From Solea solea (Eukaryota > Chordata > Actinopteri > Pleuronectiformes > Soleidae), in contig NC_081146.1 in assembly GCF_958295425.1 (NCBI RefSeq), forward strand, positions 15,868,131 through 15,932,130: DNA of 64,000 nt. Direction: 5' to 3'. Numbering within the stretch: position 1 is the first letter of the stretch; each line of letters opens with the position of its first letter. The notes below the pieces were generated by a model. It did no database searches, was not told the origin of the DNA, and saw only the letters and a program-made list of their open reading frames with translations. Position numbers and translations under genes: made by a program. Shown in pieces: positions 22,991-35,129 of this stretch.

Positions 22991-25900
22991 TCAACCAGTG
23001 ACCCTTCCTGGTTGCTCTAAGGATTTAACATCAGAGTCTGTTGCAAGTCTCCGTCCCTCCACTCCTTCTTCAGTCTCCTCCCCCACCGCCACTGTCACCT
23101 TCACCCACCTGGCAAGAAAACAAACAAAGTTAAAACATAAACAGTCTCCTTGAAGGACCTTGATACATAATTGAAGAAAGACAAAGTTCAATTCCACTCT
23201 TAAAATTGAAATATCCAATAAAACATGTATGACTTCTTCTCTTCTTTTTACAATACATACAAGCAAAGGGTGGATAATTTCAGCCTCCACAGAATTGCTA
23301 CACCAAAAAAATCTTGTTTCTGATGTTTCAACCCACCTCCCTTTGTCAGCAGTGTCAGGGCTAGTTTGGTCCAGTCTGTTCCGGCTCAGGTCGGTCACAC
23401 TGTGGGCTATTCTGTCTGTCAACCACTGTATTTTGTCTTGTTCGGACAGCTTGGAAGGCTCTGTAGCAGCTGTGTTCTCTCCAGCCTCCTCCACTGCATG
23501 AGCAGTTTTATGAGGGAGGAAACGCAGAGAAAGCAAAAAGTCAAATAAGGGTACAAGACATTTAGCATAATTTACATAAAGTGAAGTAACAAAAAAAAAA
23601 CACAACTTCTAGTTCTCACCCGTCACAGTCTTGACTTCCGAGGAAACACTCCTGTTCTGGTCCTGACTCGCTGCCTGCTGCTCAGTCAAGTTCTGACTTT
23701 GGAAACATTCCATCCAGTCCAAGGTTTCACCGCTTTTCAGTGCCAAGCGGTGGTCCTTGAACCAACGAACAATGTCAGTGCGTCCCAAGCTTGTTTGGAC
23801 CTCGAGCTGGCTGTACTCCTCGGGAGACGGCCACTGGGTCCGACAGAACATCTGTGGAGACAGCAGGCATTGGACGGTATAGGATCCTGATGGTGCGTTG
23901 ATGGAAATCACAGCTGACCGACAACCGGGGGGGGGGCGCATAACTCAAGCGTGCATGCAACCAAAGATTCCTACACTCCATTTTGATGAGTCATTAACAC
24001 AGCTCATACTTAAGGCAAGGTATGGCCGTACACTGTATTGGTTTTGATACCTTGACTTTTTATTACCATGGTGTATCTGGAAACTAGTTATAGATCCATG
24101 TTTGGGAGACAGATTAACACCATTTAATCAGTGCTCAGAGGAGCTGCAGACCATTGCTGACTATTATTTCACCAATCCATCCATTTTAAATCCTACACAT
24201 TTACCTTTATGTAATATAGAGTTGAGTGTTCCTATAAATACACTGGCTATTGATAGGCTTAACACATAGGCTGATGGACTTTTATTTTCAGTAGCTGAAA
24301 TATATGGGTCACCATTAAAAGACAGCCTGCACAGTTTGTTACTGGGCATAAAACAAGTGCTGCTGCTGTTCATCAGACATCTCATAAATACACCGTTAGG
24401 TTCCAATTAAAGGATTTCTGAGCCGATGGGTTCCCACTGTTTCCCAGACACAACACTTCTCTTCCCTTCACTTCATCACACATCACCCTGTTATCACTTG
24501 GCATCAGATCTCACTTTAAATATACAGGTATCAGCCAACTTCATCATGTGGTGTCAGTGTCAGTGCATTTCCTCAACAACCAGTCCAATTCAGCATTCAT
24601 GAAGAAGAATCATTTCATTTTACACATCTCGCAAACTGTATTAAAAAGGTGCCATCTCATCAACTAATCCCTTCACATCTCACCTCATTAATCTGTTGTT
24701 ACCATTAACAGCCTTTCTGAAATGATCACATGTATATTACTTGAGTTCACACCATTTTAAACTGTGGTTTATTATAACACAGCCAGCGCTGACAGGGTTC
24801 TGTCCCCTCCACTTACCTCTTTGAGCAGGGTGAGGGAGCGGCTGGTGATCGGAGCAGGGCTCGCGGAGACGGACAGGATGGGAGGATGAGGAGATGAGGA
24901 GGAGGATGAATTGAGGATGGGAGGAGATGCTGCAGAGGAGAGGGTTGGGGGGTGAGGGGAGGAGGCTGCCAGCACAGGAGGGGAGGAAGAGGACGACGAA
25001 GAAGAGGAGAGGACAGGTGGGTGAGGAGAAGAGTGGAGAGGTTTTGCATCCTGCTCTCGATGAGAGGCCCCGTTCAGCAACCCCCCGGGCTGCTCTTGTC
25101 TGTCCTCTGTGTTTTTTGAGGTCATGCTGAGTAAAGTCTTCTCCATGTTGTCCCGCAGTGCCCTGCGCTCTGAAAACCAGCAGTCCACCTCTGTCTTGGA
25201 CAACCTGGTATCCTGGGCCAGCTGATCTGCAACAGAAAAGAGTCTGTCAGATGGATCGCATGAGCCGTGTCATGTCTTTTTGGAAATTCTGTCTCTCTCC
25301 AGGGATCTTGAAATGGGTTCATTAAAAACATTTATGCTATTTCCGTCATGCAGGAATCCACCAGATATGGACCTACAGCTCCTTTAGGGTGAAACAAATT
25401 AAATTACATGCTGTGAGCTCTTATAAATAGTAGAAAACACAACATAATGTCTAAAGGAACATCCAAGTAACAAAGTGAGGACATTAAACTTCGCAAGAAC
25501 ACAACCAGCCAAGTCTAAACCAGAAGAAGATTAAAAAGTAGTTTTATAGTTTTTGCATCATTTTTGACAGGAAAGTGCATGACATATGACATAAACTAAA
25601 GTCATGGCCGCCTGATTTTTGTGCTTCACTGGCTCCTGATCTGCAGGACAGTTATCATAAGTTTTAGAAGGCAAATGCAAACATAAGGTGATCATATCAA
25701 GCATCAGAATTAAGCATTCGGGCTGAGACCACCAGCAAATGGGTTATCTATAATATATCTATAGTTATCTATATATATTTGCTTGAACACATTGAATAAC
25801 TGTAGCTTCATTATTTATCTAGTATTGAACCCTCAAAACTTGACTCAGTCCTGGTCACAGAGACACCGTGTGTCGACAATGAGGGAATAATCTTAAGGTA

Positions 25901-28900
25901 TGCGTTTGTGACAGGTTTGTTGACCGGTCAGTACCGAGTTCTGCCTCAGTTGGAGAGCTGCTTCTCTGGAAACTCTCCTCCAGTGCCTTCAGCTGCTCTG
26001 ACGTCTTTCCCTTCACTCTCTCCAGCAGCGGAAAATGGCTGGGGACCACTTTCTTCACAGGATCTTTAGGTGCTGGTGTCACCTCTGCCTTCACCAGCAC
26101 TGGTGGCTGTGGGACACCTTGAAATGGAACAAAGACATAATTTAATTAAGGCTGAGAATTGCTCTTTTTTAACTAAAAGCCTGACAATCAATCCATCCAA
26201 TTTTATTTTAGCTTCTTTGGAATGCACAAAAAAAGCTGTATAATTATTCACAGGGAAGGTATTTCATCATTTCAGATGTCTGACACTGATCGCACCACGT
26301 ACCTTTGAGATTAAGGAGCCTCTGTTCACTGAACCACTTCTTTATCTCTCCTCTGGACAGCCCAGTCGTCTCTATCAGCCTGTAGATCTATCACACGACA
26401 CAAGATAAAACACTGGATGAAACAATAAAGCACAGGTGCTCATCAGTGACAGGTGTGTTGGTGTGCTTAAGAAAATGCAGCAAATTACAAAAATACAGAA
26501 GAAACAGCAACAGTTACAAAGGATAATGGCATTTAAAACAAAAAAACAACAAAAAAAATGCCATTTCACTCACTTATTCTTACCTCATCTTCCTCAGGGA
26601 AAGGACAATGTGAGTAGCTGGACCTCAGTACTGAGAGCTGCTCTGCTGTTTTATTAGGGTCAACTGTAAAATTTAGCAATTTAGTTGACATCAGCTTGGA
26701 TGTGGTCATGGGCGCTGAAATGGTTTGAATGATGGAGGGTCGTTTACTCTCTGTGGTGATCAGAGGGGTGGTCAGTGGTCGTTTGAGTGACTGCACCACC
26801 TGTGGTAATCATGCAGGACATAATTATTAGAGGTTAAGCTGGACAGTTAGGAGTGATATTGACTAATTGCCAGTGTTTTCTACCTGGTTAGTCACCGTCA
26901 GTGCCAGTGGTGCACAGGTGACCGTGGAGCCATTGGCTACAGGAGTGAGCACCAGGCTGGTCTGTCCCAGCAGGTGACAGGGTAGAGACTGCAGGAGAGG
27001 GGCTGCTGCCTGCACAGATTTGGAGGCTGCAGAGATGGCAGTCATGTTGGCGGACGAGTGGGAGTTGAGCTGAGGAGTGACCACGGTGAACGTTTGAGGC
27101 ACAGAGGAGATTGTGCCGTTAAACATTTTCTTCCTGGCTTCTTCCACCTGACACACAAAGAGAAGACTTGATATACATGTGTGTTTAACAATATGCAGTA
27201 GAATAATTAAGAATATAATAATTTATTTTCTAAGAGTTAAAAAGTTTCTCAAACCATTATTATTTTTACTCTTTGTGAAGAAAACGCAAAAAATATAATA
27301 TGGGAGAAATTACTCAAAAAATTAAAGATATCATTATAGCTGGATCTCCTACCTCCTCAGGTGACCAGCTAATTCCCTGTTTGAGCCTCTGTGTGGTGAA
27401 CCACACTTTGATTTGCTCCTCTGGATGTTTTGATGCTGCAGTGAGCCAGGAGAGCTCAGCCTGTGTTGGGTAGGGGAACTTGTTGAAGGAGGAGATGAGT
27501 GTCAGGTTGTCGTCCAGGGAAGGGTTGTATTTGGTTGTGTTGAGGGGGACTGCGATCTTCGGCACCTGGGACAAAATATCAGTCATCAGCTTGGTTTTAT
27601 AAAAAAAAACTAAAACCAAAAAAAACAAAAAAACAAGATAACACCTAACTCTGCAAACTTAAATTCTTCCCTAGAAGCCAAGTTAATCTCGTCGCAAAAA
27701 CTCTGTCTTAAAATGACAAATTATACAGGAAAATCAAAGATAGTATTTATAACATTTGTGCACTAATATATTTAAAAAAGGACAATAATGTAATATATTT
27801 TTGAGTAGTGTTCTTACATTAGCCAAAATGTTTCCAACACTTACATCCAAAGAAATCTATATTTATATTCCAGATAGCAGATCGTGTCATTGGTCACTTT
27901 TTAATGACTCATGCACTTCCGCAGAGCTGCTGCACTGTTTTGGGGTTTAACTTTAAAGATGCTGTAAATAATGTTCTTTTAATTCCTCTAAGACCTCTGT
28001 ATTCAATAAAAAAAAACACAAAAATACTCATACTAGGGGTACAGGACATGTTGCTTTTGGAACATATGCAACAGGTAAAGGCATTGATGGCTACTTGATG
28101 TTGCTGAGATTCAGTAGCTGTAGTGAGACACTGAGTAGCATCAGTAACAAGTGGAGAGAGGGAGGAGCTTCTTTCAAAAAGCTGATCATTGTGTGGTGTA
28201 TGCAACATATAAAAAAATGGAATACAAAGCAACATCAGGAAAAAAGCCAGACAGTATGAATCTCAGGAAGCTCTCAAAATCATCAAACTGCGTAAGAAAA
28301 CAATTCTTCCCCACTGCATGTCTTTGTCTTACCTGTGTATAGTTTAGAGGTCGCTGTAGAGAAGGCATAATGTGAGAAAGGCCGTCTGCTTTGAGGAGCG
28401 TCGACTCTGGGATGATGACGGTCCCATTGACATTAAGCGCCGTGATTGGTTTCTTGGCCAGATCGGCGGTCAATTTGCCGAATTGAGCCTCTGTCCTTTT
28501 ATTATCCGATGACATTATTTTTGGTTTACCAACCTTCACTGTGGTGGATCTGCTAATTGGCTGTGTGCCAAGTTCGTCCCCTTTGCCAGCAGTGGCACTG
28601 GAAGTGTTGTAAATGACCGCATTGTTACTGCAGCCCTCTATTGTCTGCTCTAAGATTGTCTGATTGTTCATTTTGATGCGCTTGAATTTAAAGTTGCTCT
28701 CCCCTGGGTGACATCTCTCGTTATGTTCGGTCAGGGTGTCGAACTTTTTTGTGTTGAAGTTGCAGACTGCACACAGGTACAGGGGGTTGAGGATGACGTT
28801 CGGATGGTTGGCGTCTACATGTTCTTTGAAAGTGTTGAGGTTCTGTGTGGAGAAGGGGCAGTATTTGCACTCATAGCCCCCCTGCTGCCTGTGCGGAGGC

Positions 28901-29501
28901 TTGGGAAGGTCTCGGACCTCTGTCGCAGGTTTCTTTTGAGCTTTGGGGGGATCTGAGACATTTCCCATTGAATCCAGATCCATGGGAGAATCTGTTCCTG
29001 TTGAGAGATCTGCCTCCATGGGCCCCTCCTCAATGTGGTTCTCTTTTGTTGTCTGGGAGAGAGGACAGTAAGCTTTCAGATCGGCAAATGTGCACAAGAT
29101 CAAAACATGAATACATTCGTTAGAACCTGGATATAACCTGGGTTTAAAATATAAAAAAATAACATACCAAAATTACAACTAGATAGAAACATAATTTGAT
29201 AACAATCTATCCTTAATGGAAAAATCAATCCACCTTTCTTCAGTCTGCTCAATCATTAATCCAGTCCAATTTTTTGTTATTTCATGTACAATAGAATGTG
29301 TACAATAAAACCCCACAAATTCAAGCAATAAAAAAAACAATCATGTGTTCTTAATACTCAGGCTATAAAAGAAAAATTAGATATTATCACAATATGAAGT
29401 ACCTCCATACTGTGTGATTCCTCTTCCTCATCATCCATCTCCACCATGGTCTGCTCTGGCCGGATCATACAGGGAGTGGAAGCCTTCCGTCGACTGGACA
29501 T
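22991..29501 (-). CDS. zhx2: Zinc fingers and homeoboxes protein 2 (11 coding exons, complete)
   Basis: ZHX2 is a nuclear transcriptional repressor with two C2H2 zinc fingers and four homeodomains; mammalian ZHX2 binds NF-YA and represses liver genes such as AFP. Coding exons on the minus strand: 29501-29403, 29052-28333, 27565-27353, 27147-26884, 26799-26584, 26387-26303, 26117-25935, 25226-24817, 23851-23620, 23493-23337, 23108-22991; 898 residues against 837 in human. The start MSSRRKASTPCMIRPEQ resembles the shared ZHX start MASKRKSTTPCM and has a CACCATG context. ZHX2 rather than ZHX1 or ZHX3 is chosen from GGYECKYCPFSTQNLN, HPNVILNPLY, FNKFPYPTQAELSWLTAAS, the four homeodomains, the C-terminal VKVTVAVGEE (human VEVTVGEE) and the derl1 neighbour. 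The extra length is mainly a Ser/Pro-rich insert after homeodomain 3. A teleost a/b paralogue letter cannot be given. The split coding region is unlike mammals. Confidence 0.93.
23717..24843 (-). other. zhx2: ZHX2 homeodomain 4, split by an intron
   Basis: About residues 722-775: SLTLLKE in the end of exon 25226-24817, then MFCRTQWPSPEEYSQLEVQ and RTDIVRWFKDHR in exon 23851-23620 (Trp760-Phe761). Human has FARTQWPTPQEY and RTEIVRWFKENR. The intron is inside helix 1, unlike homeodomains 2 and 3. Confidence 0.85.
24847..25038 (-). other. zhx2: Ser/Pro-rich insert in ZHX2 between homeodomains 3 and 4
   Basis: Residues about 657-720 repeat a unit of type SPHPPxLS or SPPxL at least five times with poly-Ser spacers: SPHPPVL, SPPVLAA, SPHPPTL, SPPILN, SPHPPIL. 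Human ZHX2 has a shorter linker here. Likely disordered. Confidence 0.85.
25141..26013 (-). other. zhx2: ZHX2 homeodomain 3, split by an intron
   Basis: About residues 568-622. KTSEQLKALEESFQRSSSP is in exon 26117-25935 and QLAQDTRLSKTEVDCWFSER in exon 25226-24817. Trp610-Phe611 marks helix 3. A 708-nt phase 1 intron splits codon Asp594. Confidence 0.85.
26303..26655 (-). other. zhx2: ZHX2 homeodomain 2, split by an intron
   Basis: About residues 481-533. Helix 1 (KTAEQLSVLRSSYSHCPFP) is in exon 26799-26584 and helices 2-3 (IYRLIETTGLSRGEIKKWF) are in exon 26387-26303. Trp522-Phe523 is the helix 3 core. The 196-nt intron lies between helix 1 and helix 2. Confidence 0.85.
27353..27496 (-). 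other. zhx2: ZHX2 homeodomain 1
   Basis: About residues 297-344, within one exon. Helix 3 is EEQIKVWFTTQRLKQG with Trp328-Phe329. Very close to human ZHX2. In ZHX2 this region is needed for dimerisation and NF-YA contact. The following intron cuts just after SWSPEE. Confidence 0.88.
28708..28878 (-). other. zhx2: ZHX2 tandem C2H2 zinc fingers
   Basis: Finger 1 has Cys95/Cys98 and His111/His116 (ECKYC...EHVDANH). Finger 2 has Cys127/Cys130 and His143/His148 (CAVC...EHNERCH). Both lie in the 720-nt second coding exon with normal linkers (NHPNVILNPLY). In ZHX proteins these fingers are diagnostic of the family. Confidence 0.9.
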
Positions 29502-29849
29502 GGTGATGGTAGATACAAGGTTTGTCTTTTAGGAAAGCTGCCCTCTGCCGATGCTTGGCCAGGGATGTTAAAAGAGTCTGTGGCTGAGGTGCCCAGGATG
29601 CAGGACTATAAAGGTGTAGACGTGTAGCCAACAGTAGAGTTTGTGGGCTCAGACGGAGCAGCCACAGAGTCGAATCGGAGGAGAGGGTGTCTACCCCTGG
29701 GATGAAATATTAGCTGGAGGGACAGGAGGGCAGTGGAACGTGAAAGTCTGCTGGAGATGGGACTGTTGTGGAGTGAAGTAGGCCGGGATCGCTGACAGTG
29801 TCAGCTCCAGTGCTCGCAAGCCTCCTGGAGCTGCATGACACAATGCTAC
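29502..29849 (-). other. zhx2: zhx2 5'-UTR part of first coding exon
   Basis: A strong acceptor (pyrimidine tract CTCTTCTTTTTCTCATCCAG ending at 29850) opens an exon that runs into the start codon. The leader is 348 bases long with one upstream ATG. Spliced to an upstream non-coding exon, as in mammalian ZHX2. Confidence 0.6.
29801..29836 (-). other. zhx2: Short uORF in the zhx2 leader
   Basis: ATG followed by 10 codons and TGA: MQLQEACEHWS. It is the only ATG in the 348-base leader exon before the main start, and ends 299 bases upstream of it. Confidence 0.5.
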
Positions 29850-30302
29850 CTGGATGAGAAAAAGAAGAGCATGTAAAGCATAAATGTGTTACCATTGGAT
29901 TGCACAGCATGAGATGGGGAATGAAGAAAAAGGGGGAAAAAAAACACAGAATTATTTTTGAATGTCTCTGAATAGGTGATAAACACAGGCTGGTTTGAGC
30001 ATTTTTAAGTAATGCAGCATGCTGGGGTATTTATGCTCAGCAGTGTCCCACAAGAATCTGCTTTAACCCATCACTCAAAGGCAAAAGAGCCAAATAAACA
30101 ACTCTGGATAGTCTACATGTCTTCAAATGATGTAAAAGAATAAATAGATGTAAAAATATCTTGATGATGAAAACAGCAAAGCATGTGTATCTCATATCTT
30201 ACAATGATGCAACTAACAAGAAAGGTTCAGTGCTTATTTAAGTCCACAAACACACAATCCAGACAAATCATGCTGCAAAAGTTCAACAAGGCAGCATTTC
30301 AG

Positions 30303-30420
30303 TTAGGGCTGGGCGGAATACGGGTCCATACCAAAAACCGGTTTTTATTTTTTTATGATATAAAGTTTTCAGATACCACGAGACAGGTATATGGAAAGCG
30401 GAACGTGGCACAGTTCGACA
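30303..30420 (+). repeat. Interspersed repeat fragment (GGGCTGGGCGGAATACGG...)
   Basis: TTAGGGCTGGGCGGAATACG followed by CATACCAAAAACCGGTTTTT. Similar GGGCTGGGCG openings recur in fish and at 55825 in this window. Ends uncertain. Confidence 0.4.
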
Positions 30421-31904
30421 AGGGACCCTTTTTACTGCTACAATGATCAATTCACTCAACCACCTTAGCAGAAAAAGAAACAACAATGTACACACATTTT
30501 TTGGCTGTCAGCACAGAAAGTTCTTATGAGAAATCTGGACTTAAAGCAAAATCAGATTGCATTGCAGAGTGGGAGCAGAACCCAGAGACAACACAGCTTC
30601 TGATGCACATCCTCAAAGGCAAGAAGCAGTTTCATTTGGACTGGGTGGAAATCCCACCACCATCGAGAGGAAGCTCTTATGAAAAGTTAAGGCAGGGCGA
30701 GCAAAGGACCTTTACCCAAGGTAATATTGTAACGAGAGAGAGAGTGAAAAGCTTATCAGACTGAAAAGTCTATTGATATTCCTGAGGCCTCACTCTGAAG
30801 CTTCATACTCGTATCCACAGGAGTAAAAAAATCAAATGAGTGGATGCTACAGCAGCGCTCTTCTATCAGGACATAATGAGGTTCCATAAAACATAGTCAG
30901 CACAGAAGATGAGGAAAAAGTCTGACGTGTTCCCCTTACTATCCAAAAATTGTGACACTGACAGAAGAAATGATATTTGTCAGTATCAGTATGATCATAT
31001 TTTATTTTGCTACACAGGACAACTGTAATTGTGAGTGTATGACTTTGTAGGGCGGGGGTTCAGTACAGGCTCAGCACATTAAATATGTACTTTGTTAAGT
31101 GTCACACACTTAATAAAGTCATCTCCAACAGCTATGGATTAATCACACGACACTGTATCCTTCAGGATTGCCATTCGCGAGTTGACTCATTGTCCCGAGA
31201 TATCTCAACTCCTCAAACATCCCACCGAGGCATCATTAGAATGCAGACTCATTTCCATGGTGTCACTATGGCAACCATGGACGTAGTACTGTAGTCAAGT
31301 AGCTGCTACATCCACGTCGCTGACAAAGAGAGGAGTGACCCAACCGCATGTGGGATGGTATTTGGTGGGTTTTAAAGACAGGGAAAAAAACTGAAATATT
31401 CAGAAAATAGAAATCATGAAGACAGAGCAGACAGGCGTTTAAAGCAGGGAAAATCTCCATCCTACACCTGTGGTGCTATGGATTCTCAAAAACCTAGAAT
31501 TTTATTTAAATTTTGGTAGAAAGAAAGGAATTGGAGATGTCATGTCAATCATGACCTGCTAAACATCTGCTGGCTCACTGCTGAAATAGCTTTGACATTG
31601 TTTCGACGTGCTAATGGGTGTTTATGGATGGATGAAAATCTGACTATGAATAGAATCAAGCTGTAGCTGTACTTTTACCTCATACTGTTACCCACACAAG
31701 TAGAGGGAGGGGGGATGAGCAATTCCATTTATGCAACATCCATATTAGTCAGCAGTGAACACGTACAACTGCCGCAGAACTGCAATAATGTGAATGTAAG
31801 ACATCAGTTTGCATGGTGCCTCATTTGGAGAACAAGTGAAAACTATAGAAGAGATGTAGACTTGTTTAAGCTGCTGCAGTCAAGTTAAACTTGTGAGTTC
31901 TGAC

Positions 31905-31940
31905 TGTCTAGTTTTCTGTGTCTGTCTAGTTTTCTGTGTC
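31905..31940. repeat. 18-base tandem duplication
   Basis: TGTCTAGTTTTCTGTGTC occurs twice head to tail without a gap. Confidence 0.9.
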
Positions 31941-34367
31941 TGTGCATGAAGTGCTGAACACCAATGATACACTGGCTAAAGCAGCCTCCTCCTCCATCGT
32001 TTTCAGTGGAGGAAGGAGAGGCTGCTCTGCTGCTGCCTTGGCTGGATACTTTGAAGCACTAAAAGCCACCATGGAAAACATCAATTAACAACCACAACAA
32101 TGTATTACTCACCAAAGTTTGTCATAATAACTTGTATAATACCTTTATTAAAGGCCTTGCTAAGTGGCTCCAGTCTCATGGATGAAAAGTGATCACTGCG
32201 CCCTTGTGTCCTCAAGAGAAAAACTGGTTTGGGCTGTTAGATTGTTTGGCTGTCAACATTGAAACGAAGAATTGAAAATTTTGTGTCTTTTGCTTTTAAG
32301 AGATTCTACACAAATTAACCAAATGTTAATTAATTGTGCACTCTTGGCTGCTTTCATGAGTGGGGCCAAACAGTCCGTCTTCCACCTGTTTGTTTATGTG
32401 CTTAACCTAGTCAGCCTGTTAGCTTCTGTGAGCAGTGCAAGCTCTGTGCTGGAGCCACAAACTCCCTACTGTCTGGATGCTCATTAAACTTGTATGAAAC
32501 CTCAGCCCCTGGCAGCCCGATGCCTGCTCGCCTGTCTGTACTTGGCTACTGTCTGGCTCACTGTCTGTCTGTCTGACCAGTGAAAATACAAGTGGATCCA
32601 TATTTCTGAAGGAGTTACCTTTAATGCTGCCAGGCAGCAATTGCATTTATCAGCCCTGGTTGTAATCATTTTAGGCTATACACTGGCATACATACTGAAG
32701 AGAGCATGGGGGAATCAATGCATACCCTCAGTATCACCGAGCCCCTCTATTGTATGAAGACAGACAAATGATCTAACATGTCAGAAACACAGCATTTGAG
32801 TGCAGGACGACAACAAACAAATGAATCACAACAGCACACTCTTCTTCCATTTATGGGTATCATTAATGCAAGAAAACTAGCAGGTAAAACAATGTGGTAC
32901 TGCATACAGTATGTCCTTGATTTCACTTACAATGACTTTGTATGTTCAATAACATTTCTCGGAAACAACTTTCCTCATGCACTCACTGTGCCTCAGATGT
33001 TTAGGTGAAAGGTTGCTGGTCCTTTTTTTTTTGTAAATTACACAAAACAGCCAGACTGATCATATGCACACAAATCGCTTGCAGAGCTTTGCGCCGTCTG
33101 AAATGTGAAACGGTACATCCTGTGCTAAAGCTCTCTGCTGGACAGCCTGAACAAAGGATCGGGCTCGAGAAGTGGCAGAATCGAGTAGAGTTCATTGTTA
33201 TAGCTGAAGAAAGACGGCAGGTGGACAAATTGTTCTGTACTGTAGGGAGGACACAGGCAACCGAGTGCCCGGGTTTTCATGCATGCAGTCTGTACAAACA
33301 CAATGGCATATGAATGACAAACTCTGCTGCTCCTGCACCTGAAGCCATGCATGACGTACAAACCAGTCTGTTACACCAGGGCTATGGAACAAGCAAACCA
33401 AGACAACAAGCTGCAGCAGCACAGACTGTAGCGCACGTGTGGCACGACTCTGCTGTTACATAAACTAAAACTTTGAACTTCATCACACAGTATACTTCAC
33501 AGACACATATGGCACAGAGGGAGCGCACACACTGCTCTTTTGGCATTACTGTATTCTCTCTCGCTGTCTGTTATGAGGGCATTTTCTCTGCTGACTGTTT
33601 CCTCTATAAGTCAGCTACTGCAGTGAGGGGGACAATGTGTGTGTCCGGGCTGTGTGGGTGAGCAGAGACACCACCATCATTAGCACAACATGTCCCAGCA
33701 GGGGTGGGAGAAGCAGAATTTCGGACCGTCTCAGACTTAATTTAAATCTCATCACGTGGCTCCTCCGGAGCAAAGCAAAGTGCTGCACTGTATTCGACTG
33801 CCTGGTATGTTCTGCATAGCAACAGACGAGCAGCTTCACTTTTGCTGGGCTGAGATACAGACTGAACTGGATTTTGTGAGGATAATGGTGCTAAGGTTTT
33901 GTTTGCTTTGTTACTTGTTTTTTTTTCTTTTTTAATTAAAGACATTTGAAGTTTTTTTAAGTGTCTCATCTTCAAACATTAATATTTCATATGTGCCTGG
34001 AGCTCCCAGTAGGTTAAGCTTGGTTCCTGCTTCCTCAAGTCTTCACTCCACACAACCCTCTTTTCACACATAGATTTCACAAAGCAAAACGTGACGAGCT
34101 TTAGGGACGCTGATGGGCAGGTTTTGTTAGCTCTGGACTATGGTTGAACATTTAATTGTTTTCAAATTGCTCACAATTTACAATGTATGCAATTGATTGC
34201 AAATTGTGCTATACGTTTATGACATAACTGTTGCAAGCTCAAGTCGACTGAGGTTAACACATGACATTTGAGTACATCATAATTTCAGGAGGGGGTATCT
34301 CAAGAATCCAGAATGCAAAACTGAAATGTCTGCTCCAAATGTGAGTTATTTGAAGAGGGCATCTTAT

Positions 34368-34500
34368 GAGGGTTGCTGGAGAGCTGGTGCCAATCCCAGC
34401 TGACACTGGGAGAGATGCATGCTACACCCTGTGATAGGTCGCCAGCCTATCAGAGGGTCAACATACAGAGACTATGGTCAATTTAGAGTCTCAAATTAAT
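34368..34500 (+). repeat. Family A repeat fragment
   Basis: GTGCCAATCCCAGCTGACAC, GATAGGTCGCCAGCCTATCA and GGTCAATTTAGAGTCTCAAA in family A order; truncated at both ends. Confidence 0.6.
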
Positions 34501-35129
34501 TTAATAATCTAATTAGCAATGTTTCAAAACAACCTCAGGCATGTTATTATTCCTTAACTATTATTTCTTGTTGCTGACAGTAAATCTCTATCACTGGACT
34601 GTATATGTCAGTGTGTATCAACATTTGGTCACATCAGCAAGTTTTGTAAACCCTATATTAAACACATTTTCAAGATCAGCACTTTTTCCCTGTGGCAGAG
34701 ACTCTGAAGGGCTTGTGTAATATCATACACCCATCAGCTATATGAAAAGTGGCCAAACTTTCATATGGAGTTCCCAGAAAACTAGCCTAATCATCACTGC
34801 AGTGTCCTGATTCAATCTACAATATCTGCAAGGAGTGTCGCACAGGCTACGCTGCATTACATCAAGGAGCCAGTCTTCCATTTAATATGGTTCACCTAAT
34901 ATTGAACACACACACACTGGTGTCACAATGCCAGACCTGTCTCCTCACTGAACACATGTACACTGTCATACACACAAAGGGCAAGCTATAAAAATATCAA
35001 AGTGTCACCCTCTCTGCAGCTCATGGCTGTGTTACTATGGTAATGCTGTATCCAACAGAAAGCGCTTGCAAGTATGTGCTTGCAAAAAGCAGAAATCCAT
35101 AGGTCAATCAGTGTCACTTTGTGCTAGGT

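Noticed and set aside
23865..23945. Extra coding sequence upstream of zhx2 exon 9, running through GCCTGCTGTCTCCACAG
   Set aside because: The frame stays open upstream, but the CAG acceptor at 23852 joins cleanly to LLKE and restores homeodomain 4, so the extra part is intron.
24813..25130. Overlapping open frames on both strands over zhx2 exon 8
   Set aside because: Shadow frames of the Ser/Pro-rich repeat; only the zhx2 frame continues into conserved homeodomain sequence on both sides.
29431..29631. A 66-codon frame overlapping the zhx2 start, as an overlapping uORF
   Set aside because: It has no ATG; the apparent first codon is TTG, so it is unlikely to be initiated.
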